DNA of 64,000 nucleotides from contig CM024173.1 in the NCBI GenBank assembly GCA_013433145.1, positions 1,268,601 through 1,332,600 on the forward strand. Direction: 5' to 3'. The notes beneath the pieces were generated by a model that searched no databases, was not told the DNA's origin, and was given only the letters and a program-made list of their open reading frames with translations. Positions 25,401-43,900 of this stretch are shown here, piece after piece (the first letter of the stretch is position 1; each line of letters begins with the position of its first letter). The stretch is from Ascaris suum (Eukaryota > Nematoda > Chromadorea > Rhabditida > Ascarididae). A program made the position numbers and the translations under genes.

Positions 25401-25557
25401 AAATGACATGATCTTTAATATACGAGGTCACTTCAAGACCTTTTTCTAGAAATACTGGTATTTTATACGAACCCTCTAACCACCTCAGTGAGTGGTCGAT
25501 TCTTCCTTTTACACTTCGCCGAGATTCATGCGTTGCGATGATAAAGAACTCGATCAT
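25401..25557 (-). CDS. Weak candidate first exon, unrecognised
   Basis: An open frame from ATG at 25557 runs 52 codons to a perfect GTAAGT donor at 25400. The text includes RIDHSLRWLEGSYKIPVF and GLEVTSYIKDHVI, which reads like globular protein, but no family is recognised and no following exon was identified. It may be chance. Confidence 0.2.
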
Positions 25558-27192
25558 ATAGAAGATTGAAAATGAGAACAGATAAGATTTAATTACAATT
25601 TCCGCATGAGCGGAAACCTTTGAATCGAATAGGCAAATACGATGGAAATAATATCTCGTTGAAGAGAAAGTTTAGCCGTTATTTATTATTGAATGTATTC
25701 AACGATGCATATCTTATGTTCGTTGAACACTAATTAATCAATCTTAATGAGGCAATAAAATCGAAAATCAACGATGAACTCGTCGATCTATGAAGTTTTT
25801 AGCTTAATTCGACGAAAAGGTCAACTGTTTTCTCAACAACTGTATTATCTATGCATTAAATTTCAGTAGAGTTTTTCACTTAAAAAAAAAGGAAAGAACA
25901 CAATGTTCCTACTAATTAATGAAGCCATTCATTTATTATGCGTGCCCGTATTGCATATTTAAGGCTTCACATGGTATATTCCCCCTTTATTTTTTTCGCT
26001 TTTTGCGTCATTATGTACGCTTGTCGAAAAGTTCTACTCTCATCCTTCGATAGTGACCGTTTATTTCATTAGGAACACTATTTAAGCGCATTTATCGTAA
26101 TCAAAAAGTAGCTTATCATATCTAATTCTTCTTTTCGTAGAATTTTCAACAAAAGATGTCACCAGTTTAGTAGTGGAAATCCTCTTCAACCCCTCCTCCT
26201 CTCTCTCCCCCCCCCCCCAAATTCTTTTTCTCCTAGGGGCCTTTAAAAAGATAATTTCCATGTGCTTATGCAATAAGTATATCTATGGTTATGCGTTTGT
26301 ATATGCCCATCTGTGAAGTAATTTCAACTCGACTTGAAATCAAAATTTTTATCTGTGATGGATATATTTATTACACATTAAAGAACGCGTAATATATATT
26401 AATTTTCACGTTGATACGTCGAATAAGAAAATAGCATCAAAAAGCGTGAAAAATCTTGCATAGATTTTGCAACCGATTATGTGCATTTCACGTTGGTTGG
26501 CTTATAAAAAATAGGAATTCTCTTACTTTTTTCTTTTATTCACAGAATGCATCGTCACTGTGATGTATGCGGAAGTAGGTTTTAGTCGATTATATCGTCG
26601 AGCAATGAAATTTCGATTAATACAACAAAAGAGATTATGCTGAATGCTTTATTCAGCATCTATTGCAGCATGCCAATAATTTATAAAAGTATTTACTCAT
26701 CGTTCCCACATCAGAAGTGGTAGGTATTAGGACTTCCGTTCGTTCGCCGATTATCTTCAGGCTATGCTAATATTTATAGAATCACTTTATTTCGCAATCA
26801 TATCGCATGATAGGCAACACGTAGGATAACAACGAAAAGGTAAGAAAGCAAACAACAAAGCTTTCTATAAAACTCGACACTTTCCTCATAAGTACATTCA
26901 ACTTTTATGGTCTCCCTATAGCTATCTCACGATTGTTCACACAACCCATTGTTGACCACCCCATAGCCGATCATACAAAACAGGCAAAATTTCGCACTTC
27001 ACCTCACAACTCACTTATCACAAGTGAATCGTGTTTGTCAGTTTGTGCTTAAGCTCACCTTCCCAGTCCTTTATTCGTCAACGTACACTTATCTCCAGAA
27101 CCTACGTTTCATTATTCATAATCCGACCAGGTAAACCTATTTATCACCTTAAACTCCTATAGAGTTTAACCGCCAACAATCTCAAATTTAAT

Positions 27193-27208
27193 CCCCCCCC
27201 CCCCCCCC
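27193..27208. repeat. Poly-C run of 16
   Basis: Uninterrupted C16 in intergenic DNA; G16 on the other strand. Confidence 0.95.
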
Positions 27209-29983
27209 TCATTATAGTCCTCATTTCAGTGCTCAATCTGCTTTGAGTCATATAAGCTCTTGTATCCATAAGTCCAACGAATCGTTTCAAATCCGAAATG
27301 CAATCGTCAGATTTTTTTTTTTTTAAATTCAACTTGAAGAAGTTTGAAAATATTTTTGATATAATTTCGAGTTGAAAATATTCCAAAAAATTTTCTCAAA
27401 TCAAAATTTTCATAAAATTAGAAGCAATATTTAATAAACTTGAATATCAACTGAGCTTGAATCAATTTACGATAAGAGCGAGACAATAAAGAGAAGCGAG
27501 AGTTTGAGTCAGATTGTACAACTCTCACACACATTGAAACAACAAAATCGTCAAAACTTTTCGAGGTGATATTGTGATATGGTTGCTAAGATATCTTTAT
27601 GGTATAGCTATCAGATATTGAGACTTATATGGGCATTTTTTTTTGACAGCATAGGAAGGTACGGGGACGTCGATAGTATGGATAGTTTTCGATAAGGGGA
27701 TGTTAATCGAGAGGAAATTTATGCGGGCGGGGACCTTAACAAAACGTCGACGAGATTAAAAAGGTAATTTCACTATAATGGAGGCCTCGTCAAGGAATGA
27801 AGACCTTGTATCACAATGGTCAAAGGTACGTACCTCAGTAGGTTAAAGAGAAATGCCATAATTTTGCATCAACTCTGCTGTAGAGTTTAATTGCGAACGA
27901 TGCAACTGCAACTGCATATATGACACATCTCGGTCATTTTTGACTCCTTGTATAATAAAGTTTCTGTTATTACTTTCTCAAGTGTTGTGTTTTTTCCCGC
28001 TTGCAAATTAAGTGACTCTTCCCATACCAGCATGCAATGAATATTCCATCGATTTCACTTCCGGTTACCGGAAATGCGTTAAGTGTGCTAAGTTTCCTTG
28101 CAAATATGATGCTTATTTTAAGAAATTCTTAGCATTAGCGTTAGGACGCTGCTTTTCCCCTCTCAGGTTGCTTTAAAAAAAAGCGCATATGGCATTGAGT
28201 GATACTTCATAAATGCCGGAAATACCCACATTAACGCAGTGTTTCTAATGTTATCAAGGAATTAGGTCTATATCCTAGACATAAAATGTGTCACTTTTTA
28301 CGAGAGAAAGGAAATTTCCATCACTTTAATACTCAAGAGAAGAATTTCAGAAAGCTCTTAACGTTTTCACTTCCTCTATCCAATTGAGATGTTTAAAAGA
28401 GTTATTTTCCTTAAAACTTTATTCCATTTTTATGAGTTCTCTCAGTTCTTTCCGATCTCCAAATTATCTACAATTTAGTCGAGTAAAATCTGCCGCTCCA
28501 TTTCTCGTTAAGTGATATTCCTCTCTGATTCCTCATTTCCTTTCATTGTACGTTATCATCTCTTTATTTTAATTTTTCTTTCTGATGTCTTGCAATTTTC
28601 TTTGCTCACTTCTGAATAAAGACTTCACTATGATCTAGATGAATCGTTTGCCACTGGTTGAAGTTTTATACGCCTTTCTCCTTTCTTTAAAGTTAATATC
28701 ACTTCACCTTCAATAACTACTAATAAGCTGCCCTATATCACTGTGACAGTTTATCACAGCATATTCATTCGCTTCATATGATATATCTGCTAGTTACATC
28801 GTCACCTGATATATTTATATCGAATGCAACGCAAACGTATTGATGAATCAATTGAACGCTCCAAACATCATTTCAACCGATATGCGAGAATCGTTTAATT
28901 TACTCCGTATTGAGCATTGTTTTCTAGCGTTTTTCATTAGAATGACTTCATCGAGTATCTTCTAATATACGAAATCACCTCTCAACAATAGGTTAATATA
29001 TGAACGCAATCAAATGATCTAAAGAAAGAATTAAATAAAATACTATGCTTTTGGCAAATCTTCCGAAGAAACCTAAACGAACTATGAAAGACATTGAGTC
29101 ATGTCTATGATGAATGCAACTAATTTTCTTTTCACATATAAGAGTACATTAGGTCAGGTGAATGCAAAAAAAAAGTGCTCTTGCATGGAATTTTTAGCGA
29201 AAAGTACGGTCCTTACATGAGAATTGCCTCAGAAACGATAAATGAAGTCGCTAATAAGCGAGCAGTCATTCTGAGTAACCCATCGCTTATCACCAACTCG
29301 TTTCTACCTCACTTGTATAGGACGAAGGGGCCACGAAAGCTTCATTGGCCAAGTTTTTTTTTTGAACCTCTGAGTAAGCCTTATTTAAGGTTTACGTGCT
29401 TTCAACACAATTCTAAAGGGTTTATGAAATCGATGTCGCCTTTTGAAAAATGACTAGGTTTTGGCGAGTAATGTCTTGTCTCAAATCGCCTGTGTTGGTC
29501 CAGCCGTTCCGGTCATTATTGGCCGTCCCGTTCCAAACTCATGAAATCTGACCGGTTTTTACCTATTTCCGGAATCTTTTGGTTTTTCCTACGTTTCATG
29601 ATCCATTTCATGATAACGTCCTTTCCAACGCTTATAACACCAATCAAATGCAAGCCCATAAATCAACAATACCTAGCGGGGAAAGAACATTCAAATATTG
29701 CACAGAGAAATGCTAGATAAGGCAATGAGCAATATTGCTCTAAAGTAATTGTTCCACTAGAAATTCAAATACCCCATAAAGTCATAATACGTCCAGCAAA
29801 GAAAGCCAAAGCCAAAGAAAGGCCCTTCTATTTGGTTGAAGTCTAAGAATCCATCCGATTTCACTCATTCAAAACGTGGAGTTCGGAAAATCGAATCATA
29901 AGCACAAAGCTTTCATGGGAAAAACTTAAGTGCATGCGAAATGTAACGAGGTCATAGTGAGAGTGGAACTAATTGAACACATA

Positions 29984-30147
<164 letters not shown>

Positions 30148-30292
30148 CCTCAAATATTGTTAACGAAAAGCTATTATAACAAGAGCGATGCAAATTCCAT
30201 TCATTGATTAGACGTTTAGAAAATAATTGAGCACAAAGTTCTCGAAACCTTTTCCCACTACTTGCTACGACAAAATAAGACTGAGGGGGGAT

Positions 30293-30307
30293 GGGGGGGG
30301 GGGGGGG
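30293..30307. repeat. Poly-G run of 15
   Basis: G15 preceded by a GAGGGGGGAT step in intergenic DNA. Confidence 0.95.
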
Positions 30308-30580
30308 TGGTGCTGATAGAAATTCGAATTCTATAGTTGATAAATCTACCTAAAAATAGGCGCTATGTGGTCTTCGTAAATTTCTCTATTTCACTATTGT
30401 TAAGATGAACTGCTTGAACTCATTTGCTGCATGATTGATTTGCGGTGAAATGATTGTGATGTTTGCGCTTCATCTCCTCAAACTTGAAAATTTTCAATTC
30501 TCTGAAAATTTCATAAAATTTCTCTCAGGTAATCATTTTCTCCTCAAATATCATCGAAGAGGGAAAGTGGGGGAGAGGGA

Positions 30581-30611
30581 GGGGGGGGGGGGGGGGGGGG
30601 GTGGGGGGGGG
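30581..30611. repeat. Poly-G tract, G21 then T then G9
   Basis: Preceded by gtgggggagaggga, so almost 45 bases are purine-only and mostly G. Strong G-quadruplex potential. Confidence 0.95.
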
Positions 30612-32509
30612 AAGAAGAAATCATCACATATTTGCAACATTATCGGCTCTCATGCCTCTTATATCTCATCAAAGCGGCGGAAGTGACCTTTTCAGAAGCA
30701 AAAAAAAAGTTATTTATCTTGAAGCAACTTCTCCACATTTCAAAAAATTATTCCACCAATGTCATTCTGATATGCCCACAATATTTCCGCATCGATTCCA
30801 TATATCCTTATTGTGTCGTTGGGGTTCAATAGTGATCACAAGTAAACTTCCATATATCAATGAGGCAATATATAAAAACAATGCCTATATTCTTTGCGTT
30901 GAAAATTCTCATAAAATGACAATTCATAAAATAGAGTCGGTTTTTTTTAAAGAAAATTTGCAATGCATAACAATATCATAGCGCTATTTTGCTCCTCATA
31001 GATAATAACTTCATATTGGAGTGAAAATTTTCTTTGCCAACGTTGAGAAAAACAATTAAATTGCATTATTTTTTCTTTACTTTTTTTTTGCATTGTTCAT
31101 TAAAGAGTTTATTAAATTTTCTTATATTCATTGCAATATATTTTAGAAGTCTTTATTTCATTTTACGAATGTATTTCGTATGGTTTAATTTCAATATTTA
31201 AAAGCCATTCATGTGAGTTATTTAATCATTGTGGTGATTTCCACCCGTCAAATTACACCTTTCAAGCGCATTTCAAGTATTAATGAAGCAAAAAAAAAAA
31301 GTTTGTGAGACGATTTCAAACTATTTCGATACCACTTGCCAAGATTTACTTAAATCATCCTCTCTATGTCCTCATTTAAAAGATTCGCGCATTAGACGAT
31401 ATGTTTTAAGAGATGCATTATGGCTCATCAAGTTCCGCTTATTACAACTTCCATATAGGAAGCAGTTATTTTTTGGACGTGCTTCTGATTCGATCTTAGC
31501 AACGGCCCTAACTTATCCCCTCCCTCTCCCCTTCCATTTCCGCCCTCCTTTCTTGTCTTGCAACGGTGTGCTCTGTTTTAGTGCAGTTGTGACTCGATGA
31601 TGTGGTGATGTTGAATTGTGCGCACATCTCATCTTTGATTTTCTTTAGCGCTTTTCCTCATATGTCGACGTTCAGCATTGCGAATGTATTTCATGTGTGA
31701 AATAAATTACACCTTTTGAAGTAATGTCTTCCTCAATTCAACCTCAATTCCTCAAGAATCTCCTCAATTCAACCGTTCTTTGAAGTAATCGCTAACTCAA
31801 GAAATGTCTTCCTTTATAGAATGATGCTTGCTAAGGTAGTCAAAACTGTGGTCCGTGAGGAGATTCTACCTACGGATTGCATCAAATGCATTTATTTTAA
31901 AGGAATGATTGAATGTGTATATCCTTGCAAAAAAGGACTTTTGATATGGGCGTTTGCTTAGAAATACTTCCCAATAGATTATCTTTCTTGATTTTCGTAA
32001 CATCTAGTGATTCGGTTAGGTAAATTGGCCTAGATCCAGTAGTATTTCACACTACGCACATCGTAACTGTCAGCCTCGCCAATAGAAATTCGCCCATCAT
32101 CATTTATACGTGCGCAACCCATTTTCTACAAACGATTCACAGTAGCTAAGGAGATTAACTTAGGCGCATCTAACTTATATCACAGGTGATTCCCGAATCC
32201 AATTTTGTTGTAATCAATCATCTTCTGTATCGATCACAAGTAGAAGGTGATCCACAGATCAGTACTCAGTGCACTTTACTGAACACATGATTGCCACATC
32301 TCGAGCTTTAGAACATCGCACTCTGCAGCTGCTGAGTACGAGGAGCACATTTAGGTGATGAAATTGCTCCAAGGAGATCTCGAGGTCACGTAAACAGTGA
32401 CCGAGGAAATCCGAACAATAAGCAACCGCAATAATTGCAAAAATTTTTTCCTTTTGCAATTGGGAGATTTTTTTGGAGTTGAAATTTCGAGATAAATCTC
32501 GACTACATT

Positions 32510-32735
<226 letters not shown>

Positions 32736-32950
32736 ACAATCGCATTTGCATTACCGTAGTTTCAATGACTTTTTAGATATCTCCCTAATTACTGAAACAT
32801 TTTGTTCTTCGAATGAACTAAACACCTATAAACCCAACAGAGCATTTAAAATCAACGGATTTTTTCTATTGCGTGAACGTTTATTTCATTTGATGCGTTA
32901 AGGAAAACTTATTCATCTTTTGGGACATTCGAACGAGACGTTACTTACAG

Positions 32951-37340
<4,390 letters not shown>

Positions 37341-37623
37341 ACATCACTATCGAGGATACGATTAGCGGACATACGACGCGATTTGAAAGAATTTTTGCCA
37401 TTGGCTCAACGCAGCATTTCTCCATTTCTACGTTTTCTTTTCTGTTGATCTTCATGTAAATGAACAATTAAAGTGTTCTTTTCATCGGACGTACATGATA
37501 ATACTTTTGGCTTAACGAAGTTGCCAGAAATTATGCTAATGCCTATAAATGTCTGTTACAGCTACCTTAAACGAAATATATTCATCCCAATCCACAATTG
37601 GATTAGTACTGCAATCCAACAAT

Positions 37624-37629
37624 TAATAA
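37624..37629 (+). terminator. Candidate poly(A) signal of flp-17
   Basis: First AATAAA after the flp-17 stop, 284 bases downstream. Confidence 0.35.
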
Positions 37630-37911
37630 ACAGATTCTACTTTACTGGTCTGGGTATGCACAATGTAGTCAAGACCATGTGCGAAAACAGCTCGAGGATT
37701 TTGAATATCTGATCATAAAAACCATGCGCTGAAGTTGTCTACTTGATGATGCAAAAATTTAACATGGAGATCGATCAGCAAAAGTGAGATTTGATTCACG
37801 AGCGATTATCACGCTAGCAAGTGAATTTTTGTCATGTTAGTTTTAGTGAGATGAGAGCAAATAAATAAAACACGCGTGCAAAAACATCTCTTGCCAGAGC
37901 TGCATTGGGGC

Positions 37912-37930
37912 GCGGGGGGGGGGGGGGGGG
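37912..37930. repeat. Poly-G run of 19
   Basis: Uninterrupted G19 followed by agagagaacggagagggg, a further purine-rich stretch. Confidence 0.95.
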
Positions 37931-39314
37931 AGAGAGAACGGAGAGGGGAGAGGGGATGATGATAAATGATAGGCTGCCTTCCACAGAAATAAAAAATGAA
38001 GTCATGACTGCTTACGTTCGAATAAATTACTATAGAAATGAGCAATTTTTAGGCGGTGTAAGAGAAATTTTTGAAATATTGTCGAGAAGTAACTATTGAA
38101 ATACTCTCAGTGAAAAAAAAAAACTAGAAAATGCAATGGCAACTTTATCACTTCATATCACTTGTTTATCTTATCAAAAGAAATCGACTAGAATTTTTTC
38201 CTATACGAATGATTTTTAAAAAATATCCGCTTAACTATTGTTTTGCTCTGCTAAGCAAAGATATAAACAAAAAAAAATGCTTTCCATATGACACTTTTTA
38301 TCTATTATTGCATAAATCATCATTGAGTAATACCTTTTTTTTAGTAATGCTCCTTAAAAATTGGTGCGAACTATTAAGCAGATTGCAGTTGAAAAGTTAT
38401 AAGTTTTCGTTGAAATATGATACATTGCTTCTAAAATATATCTTTTATGCAAAATTTGAAAACATTTACACGAAAGTATTGCAGCAAAGATGAGCTGTTG
38501 TGTTGTAAAACTTTTGATTTAAAAGCATTTTTAAAAAAAAACCGCCTAATAATCGATGACCCAAATAGAGTTGGAAGAGACTCAACAACGTCAGACTAGA
38601 TATGACTTGTACCACAGATAGACAACGTTAGTTTGCCAACATAAGGCGCGGCATGACTCGTAATAAAAGGTGGAAACAGGCAGAAAACGGCCGAAGAAAG
38701 GTTGTTTGTACAAAAAAAAAAAGACGTTGCAATCTTTCAGGACCCTCTGAGAAATAGGCAGTGTCTTTCTGCGTAAAAAAAGGAAGACGAAACGCATGCC
38801 TAATTGTTCCCAACCATTTGTTTTAATGTTTGAGAATTTTCGACGACGTTAATTTCATTCAATCGATCTCGAGCAGAATTCGTTAAAGTCATTATGAAGT
38901 TATAAAATTTCGCTGTAAAATTTATAAATTTATAAAGAAAGAGATGAATTATCACTCATATGGCCAACCAACAAGGAACGGAAGGAGAGGACTCTTGAAA
39001 ATTGGAGACAAAATATAAGAATTCATCTGATTTTTGCCGCTTCAATTTTAATACTCTTTAGAGAGCGCAGGAGTCATTTTCTTAGCTATCAAAAATGAAA
39101 TTTATTTCATAGTTATGCGTGACTTTTTCATACGTTCTCAAATTACTTCATTAAAAATTGTGTTAATTAGTATATAGGCTAAAAGGTTGAAAAGTCTTAA
39201 AATCCATCCTTAAAGATAATATGTCGATATTGTGATAGATTACAATATTCGAAAAATTTCAACACAACAAACGATTCAAAATCATTTCAATGAGAGATGC
39301 TTCAATTTTTGCAG

Positions 39315-39476
39315 TATCAAGCTAATCTTAATGTCAGATGGAGTTTCGTTGTGAAAACAATACGGTTATTGATCAAAAATCAAATCGCAAACGTTGAAAA
39401 AATTACACGTGCCGCTATTGATGACCGATTTGTTAAAATCAACGGACAGATTCCCGCTTACAATCGTATCCATGTG
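39315..39476 (+). CDS. Candidate internal exon of an unrecognised gene
   Basis: A good acceptor (aatttttgcag) and a good donor (GTAAGC) bound 54 codons that are open in one frame from end to end. The text includes IRLLIKNQIANVEKITRAAI and DDRFVKINGQIPAYNRIHV, which looks like real protein. I do not recognise the family and found no flanking exons that fit in phase. It could belong to the 5' part of the coiled-coil gene downstream or to a separate gene. Confidence 0.35.
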
Positions 39477-40975
39477 GTAAGCTGAGTTTAGATAGGATTG
39501 GATGTTGCCTGAGGGCATCTAGTGAATCGCCAACTAAAGATCACAATCAACAAAGCGATCGTAGAAGTTGAGACAAATTTGCGACAGCGAATATGAAAGA
39601 CTGTCATATTATTATCAACTAATATTAGCCGAATAAATGTGCATATCACAAAGCAGTGGCATCATTCTTGATCTACCTGGACATGATTAAGCTCATTCGA
39701 ATTCTGAGTCAAGAAATATAGGGCTTAATCGCATGGATTGTGCAACCGGAAATTTGAACGTGATGCCGTTGACCACTGACCGGTGAAGAACATTCTATCC
39801 ATGACAACGGCCTTTTTCTTCCGCTTTAGAATCGAAGGCCTCGAAACACAAGGAAACGTCGAGCAGATTTCAGCCACGCAATAAGAACATGTTACCAGTA
39901 TCATGATGGTGATATGCTGAAAAGAATGCACCATCACCTACTACACTAAAACTATTGCATCGATGAGGTAATCTTAGTGCCGCTGTGCTCTTGTCCGACG
40001 ATTAGGCCCCTCCCCGCTCCCTGAGAAATATTATCGCTTGTCCAAGTTCCCATTTGAAGCATTGATACGGATGACTAAATTACTTCAACTATTCTCCTAA
40101 TTTCACTGTTATATCTTCTTGGATTTGAAGAAAACCCTTGCGAAAGATACAAGTTAGATTACGTAATGAGCTACAATTGGTTGTCCAAGAGTATTTTGAA
40201 GACCGGAATGAAGAAATCGATAGTTGCATATTGAATGGATCTAGTAATCGATATGCTGTTGAGAATGATATGCAACGAGTGTAAATCGAGTAGAACCAAG
40301 GAACCTCAGGCTGAAGTTGTTGGCGTTAGTCTTGAACTTTTTCTTAGCTTCACTAATGTTCTGCAATGGTTCTCGACGTTATTAGCTTGTAGTGCCTTTA
40401 CTACAGTGCATAGAATAAATTTCATAAAGCATTCGAAGAACATCATCGCATTCTCATCTGTAAAACTTATCACGCCACTAAATCACAACGTGATCCGCTT
40501 GTTCTAGTCGGCTTTAATTGTGCTAATCAAAGACCAATAGTATGGTAGAAATAGCGGAAAAGAATCGTATTTTATCTTAGAACAACAAAAAACTTACCCA
40601 TCGCCAGCTGTTTTTTTAATCAACGATTCGGCAATAGCTGACATGATTTTCCGATGGCACTAGAAAGCATACTAGAGGGAATTTACACGGCACGTTTTTA
40701 TCCATCTAGATAGGTTTCGAATGAAGCAATACAACAATACCCCTACGATTCGGTCAGGTAATCGAAGGTATTCGATAAACACAGACAAATATGACGTAAT
40801 CATCACGAGAACGGCTACACGAATAGCGAAAAAAAAAAGAGATAAAGCTGCGATAGGTGTGCGAGCAGTTGGTCTACGGGCAGTCGATATATCGCTTTCA
40901 AATTACAGCAACGCCTACCGATCTTATTGTGTGTGTCCGAAAGCAACTAGTGCAGCTGGTTGCTTTGCTGAAGTA
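39477..40975. other. No gene called
   Basis: Short open frames on both strands only. The most coding-like is a minus-strand mini-exon at 40644-40598 (MSAIAESLIKKTAGDG, with a GTAAGT donor), for which no partner exon fits. Confidence 0.4.
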
Positions 40976-43900
40976 ATGGACGAATCTATTGTGTGGATAA
41001 AGGAACCATCCGATACTAATGCCGCGACAACATTAACTTCCAACTTGAACGATGCAATCCCACATACGGAGCAACAACAGTTCGTTACATGGACCCGCGT
41101 GGATCCCTCAAAGCCATCACCCGTTGTCGACCATTCCACAGCGCCCATCGTCGAGACAAACACCTACTCTATTTGCCAGGTCTGCATTCATGAAATATTC
41201 GTGTGTGGTAATCAGATTTAACTAACACCGTTTCGTATGCCGGTCACCGGAAGAGAAAGTCGAGTTCCCACATCATACGAGTCCAAAATAACTGTTAGAA
41301 GATCACAGCTTTTATACTATTATGAAACTCATGCTGAAAATATATTCCATCGATCTTGGCAGGCGACTTCCACTGCGAAAATATGCAAATAGATGCGTAG
41401 TGACCTTTAGACTTCAATGAAAGATTCGAGCTTGCCGTGCAGTTTTCTAATATAGCAGTTTAACATCTAACGAAGAGCGACCTTTCTCTGTTGCGCATTA
41501 CCACTTAAAATGCAACGTGCACTGCTAAAATGTGCAACAATTTTGGATGCACGAAGTGTGCAGCAGAGGTACAACAATTCTGTGCCTGAACCTCATTTCA
41601 AATCCCACAGATCGGTTATATCAAAAAAAACTGAAACATATTGCAAGCAATAAAAGATTTCAACGTAATTAATAGAATATAATGGCCAAAAATGTTGACA
41701 ACCGGCTGGAACTAGCGGGAATGTGCACGAAAAGAGCCAGCTTAATATGCGCTTTTTGCAAATTCGCACAGTGGAATAACCGGCGCCATCAATATTCAAA
41801 AAAAAAAAAAAACTGGGAAGGTATGCAAAATGGACTGGCAAGAAAGAGTTTCAAAAATTTCGTACACTAGACCAACCAATTCCATAAATTGCCAAAAAGT
41901 AATAAAACGAGCTGAAATATGTGATCATATAATAGGCAGATAAGGGACTACTGCTTCCATCTTTTCAAAATTTCTGCGACCCATTTCAATAGTGTTTATT
42001 TATGGCTTGCTTTTTGAGAAAATCCAAATTTGCGACTGAAACCCTCTGCATTAACGCCATTCCCCTCACCCCCCCCCCCTCTCCTCTTTCCTCCACCTAA
42101 TTGCATTTACCAACGTTTAGAATTCCGGTGAACGAAGATGATATCGTAGTGAAATGCAGTGAAGATTGATATTCATTTCACTAAACGCTTTACATCGCTA
42201 GTATTATTGTGTAGAGTTTCGCTGAACAAAATGCTCCAGAAAAGACGGAACATTGCCTTATATAAATTGAAAATAATTCCATCATATGCTTACAAGTAAA
42301 TTTGATCAACCTTGAACAAAATAGATCACCTTATATGTACGATTTCGGCTCTTGTGCATTATTGAAATATATCATAAATAACGTAGACGTAACCGCTATG
42401 CATTAGATATTCCTTCATTTACCTTTACCGGTTCATAAAGGTATGACATAGGTCCTATTATTTTATCTAGATATGACTGTAGGATTTTTATGCATACTCT
42501 TAGACATGGATGAAAGAATATCGAAGAAATTTGAGCATATCAAACGTGCAGAAATATACGCATTCTTGCTTTTGTGTATTCTTTATAAGTGATAACCGGC
42601 GCTAATAGAGAGGAATTTGATCGTCTAAAGAAATGATTAATTAATAACTAGATAAGTGGATAGAGAAATTTAAAAGAAATCTCCTCTACTTTATTTCGAA
42701 AACATCATTTCCTCTGAAGAAGCCAACTTCTTTTCAATAATTTATCATTGTATTATTTAATGTGATTTAGCAGTTAACAAAATATAACAAAATAAAAAAT
42801 AGGTATATTAAACGAATGAAGCAAAAAAAAAAACCTGTAAACGATTAGGTAAAAAGATGACTACCCTGATTTCGGTTTCTACCGGCTCCGGTTCCGTGCA
42901 GACAACGTCAACTTTTTTCCCGACTGATGCTGTTGAAAAACCGTGCTCTGTGCAATCTCAGTTGAGAAGCGTTTAACGTTAAGTGATTCACATTATTACA
43001 AAGCCGATCGTTCATCATGTTTTTCTTATAGTTCGTGCAAAATCTCAACTAAATATTAAATCGAAAAGGTGGAAGCTAAAAGGCGAACATTTGACCATGG
43101 ATTTAAATCCATGCTTGTAATAAAACGTATAATCGTCAGGCATATTAATACTTAACGTTAAACGCTTCTCTTAGAAAAGGGTTTTTAAAAATTATAGGCT
43201 ACTTCTTAGAAAATGTGCTTCAGAAAAGCACACTTATGAATTGTATCATCACCCCTCTCAAATCCTTTTCCTCATGATCATGACCTTTAAAGCTGCTTTG
43301 GCTTGACCTCTGAATATTCTAGAACCCCATTTCGATGTGAAGCACGATAATGTGGGAAGCACGATCACGATTTGATAGTTTAACTACGAGAATTTAATGC
43401 AGTCACCTTTTTAGCCTATTACACTGCGGTTAAATCGTTTCACATTATATGGCTGTTCTTATGTTTGGAATATTAGCTTTAAACGTATTCGATTGGAGCT
43501 ATGTGAACGTTTTGCTATTAGTTGCTTTTTTATGCTTGAATATTCTTGTATGTTTTTCGACTCTCGGACATTGAAATAAATAAATATGGCAAATAAGATA
43601 AGATAAGATAAACAAATAAACGAATAAATAGAAATTTTTTTTGATTGTTTTAATGATATCTTAGAAATTAAGATTCAGATATTATGATGTACAGATGATA
43701 TCCTGATGAGAAGAATCATATTCTTGAAAATGAAGAATATCTGCAGTCGAATGCCACATGAAAAAAATTTCTTGAAGTATAATGTACTAACGAGTGAAAC
43801 TCTCCATAGCGAGCTTATTTATGCTCTATTTAATGCATGACAGAAAAACTTATCTTAAGTTAAGCAAAGAAAGCGATAGATAAGTGATAGTGCAAAGTGA

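Larger units (their letters stand above)
37341..39314. other. Region downstream of flp-17, no gene called
   Basis: AT-rich sequence containing an AATAAA at 37624 and the G19 run. A 120-codon Lys/Leu/Tyr-rich frame at 38131-38493 has composition expected from AT-rich noncoding DNA and was not accepted. Confidence 0.5.

Noticed and set aside
38131..38493. 120-codon plus-strand open frame
   Set aside because: Residue composition (Lys, Leu, Tyr, Phe, Ile) is that of AT-rich noncoding DNA; no motif, no splice context.
40598..40644. Minus-strand mini-exon MSAIAESLIKKTAGDG with a GTAAGT donor
   Set aside because: No in-phase second exon was found and 15 codons is too little evidence.
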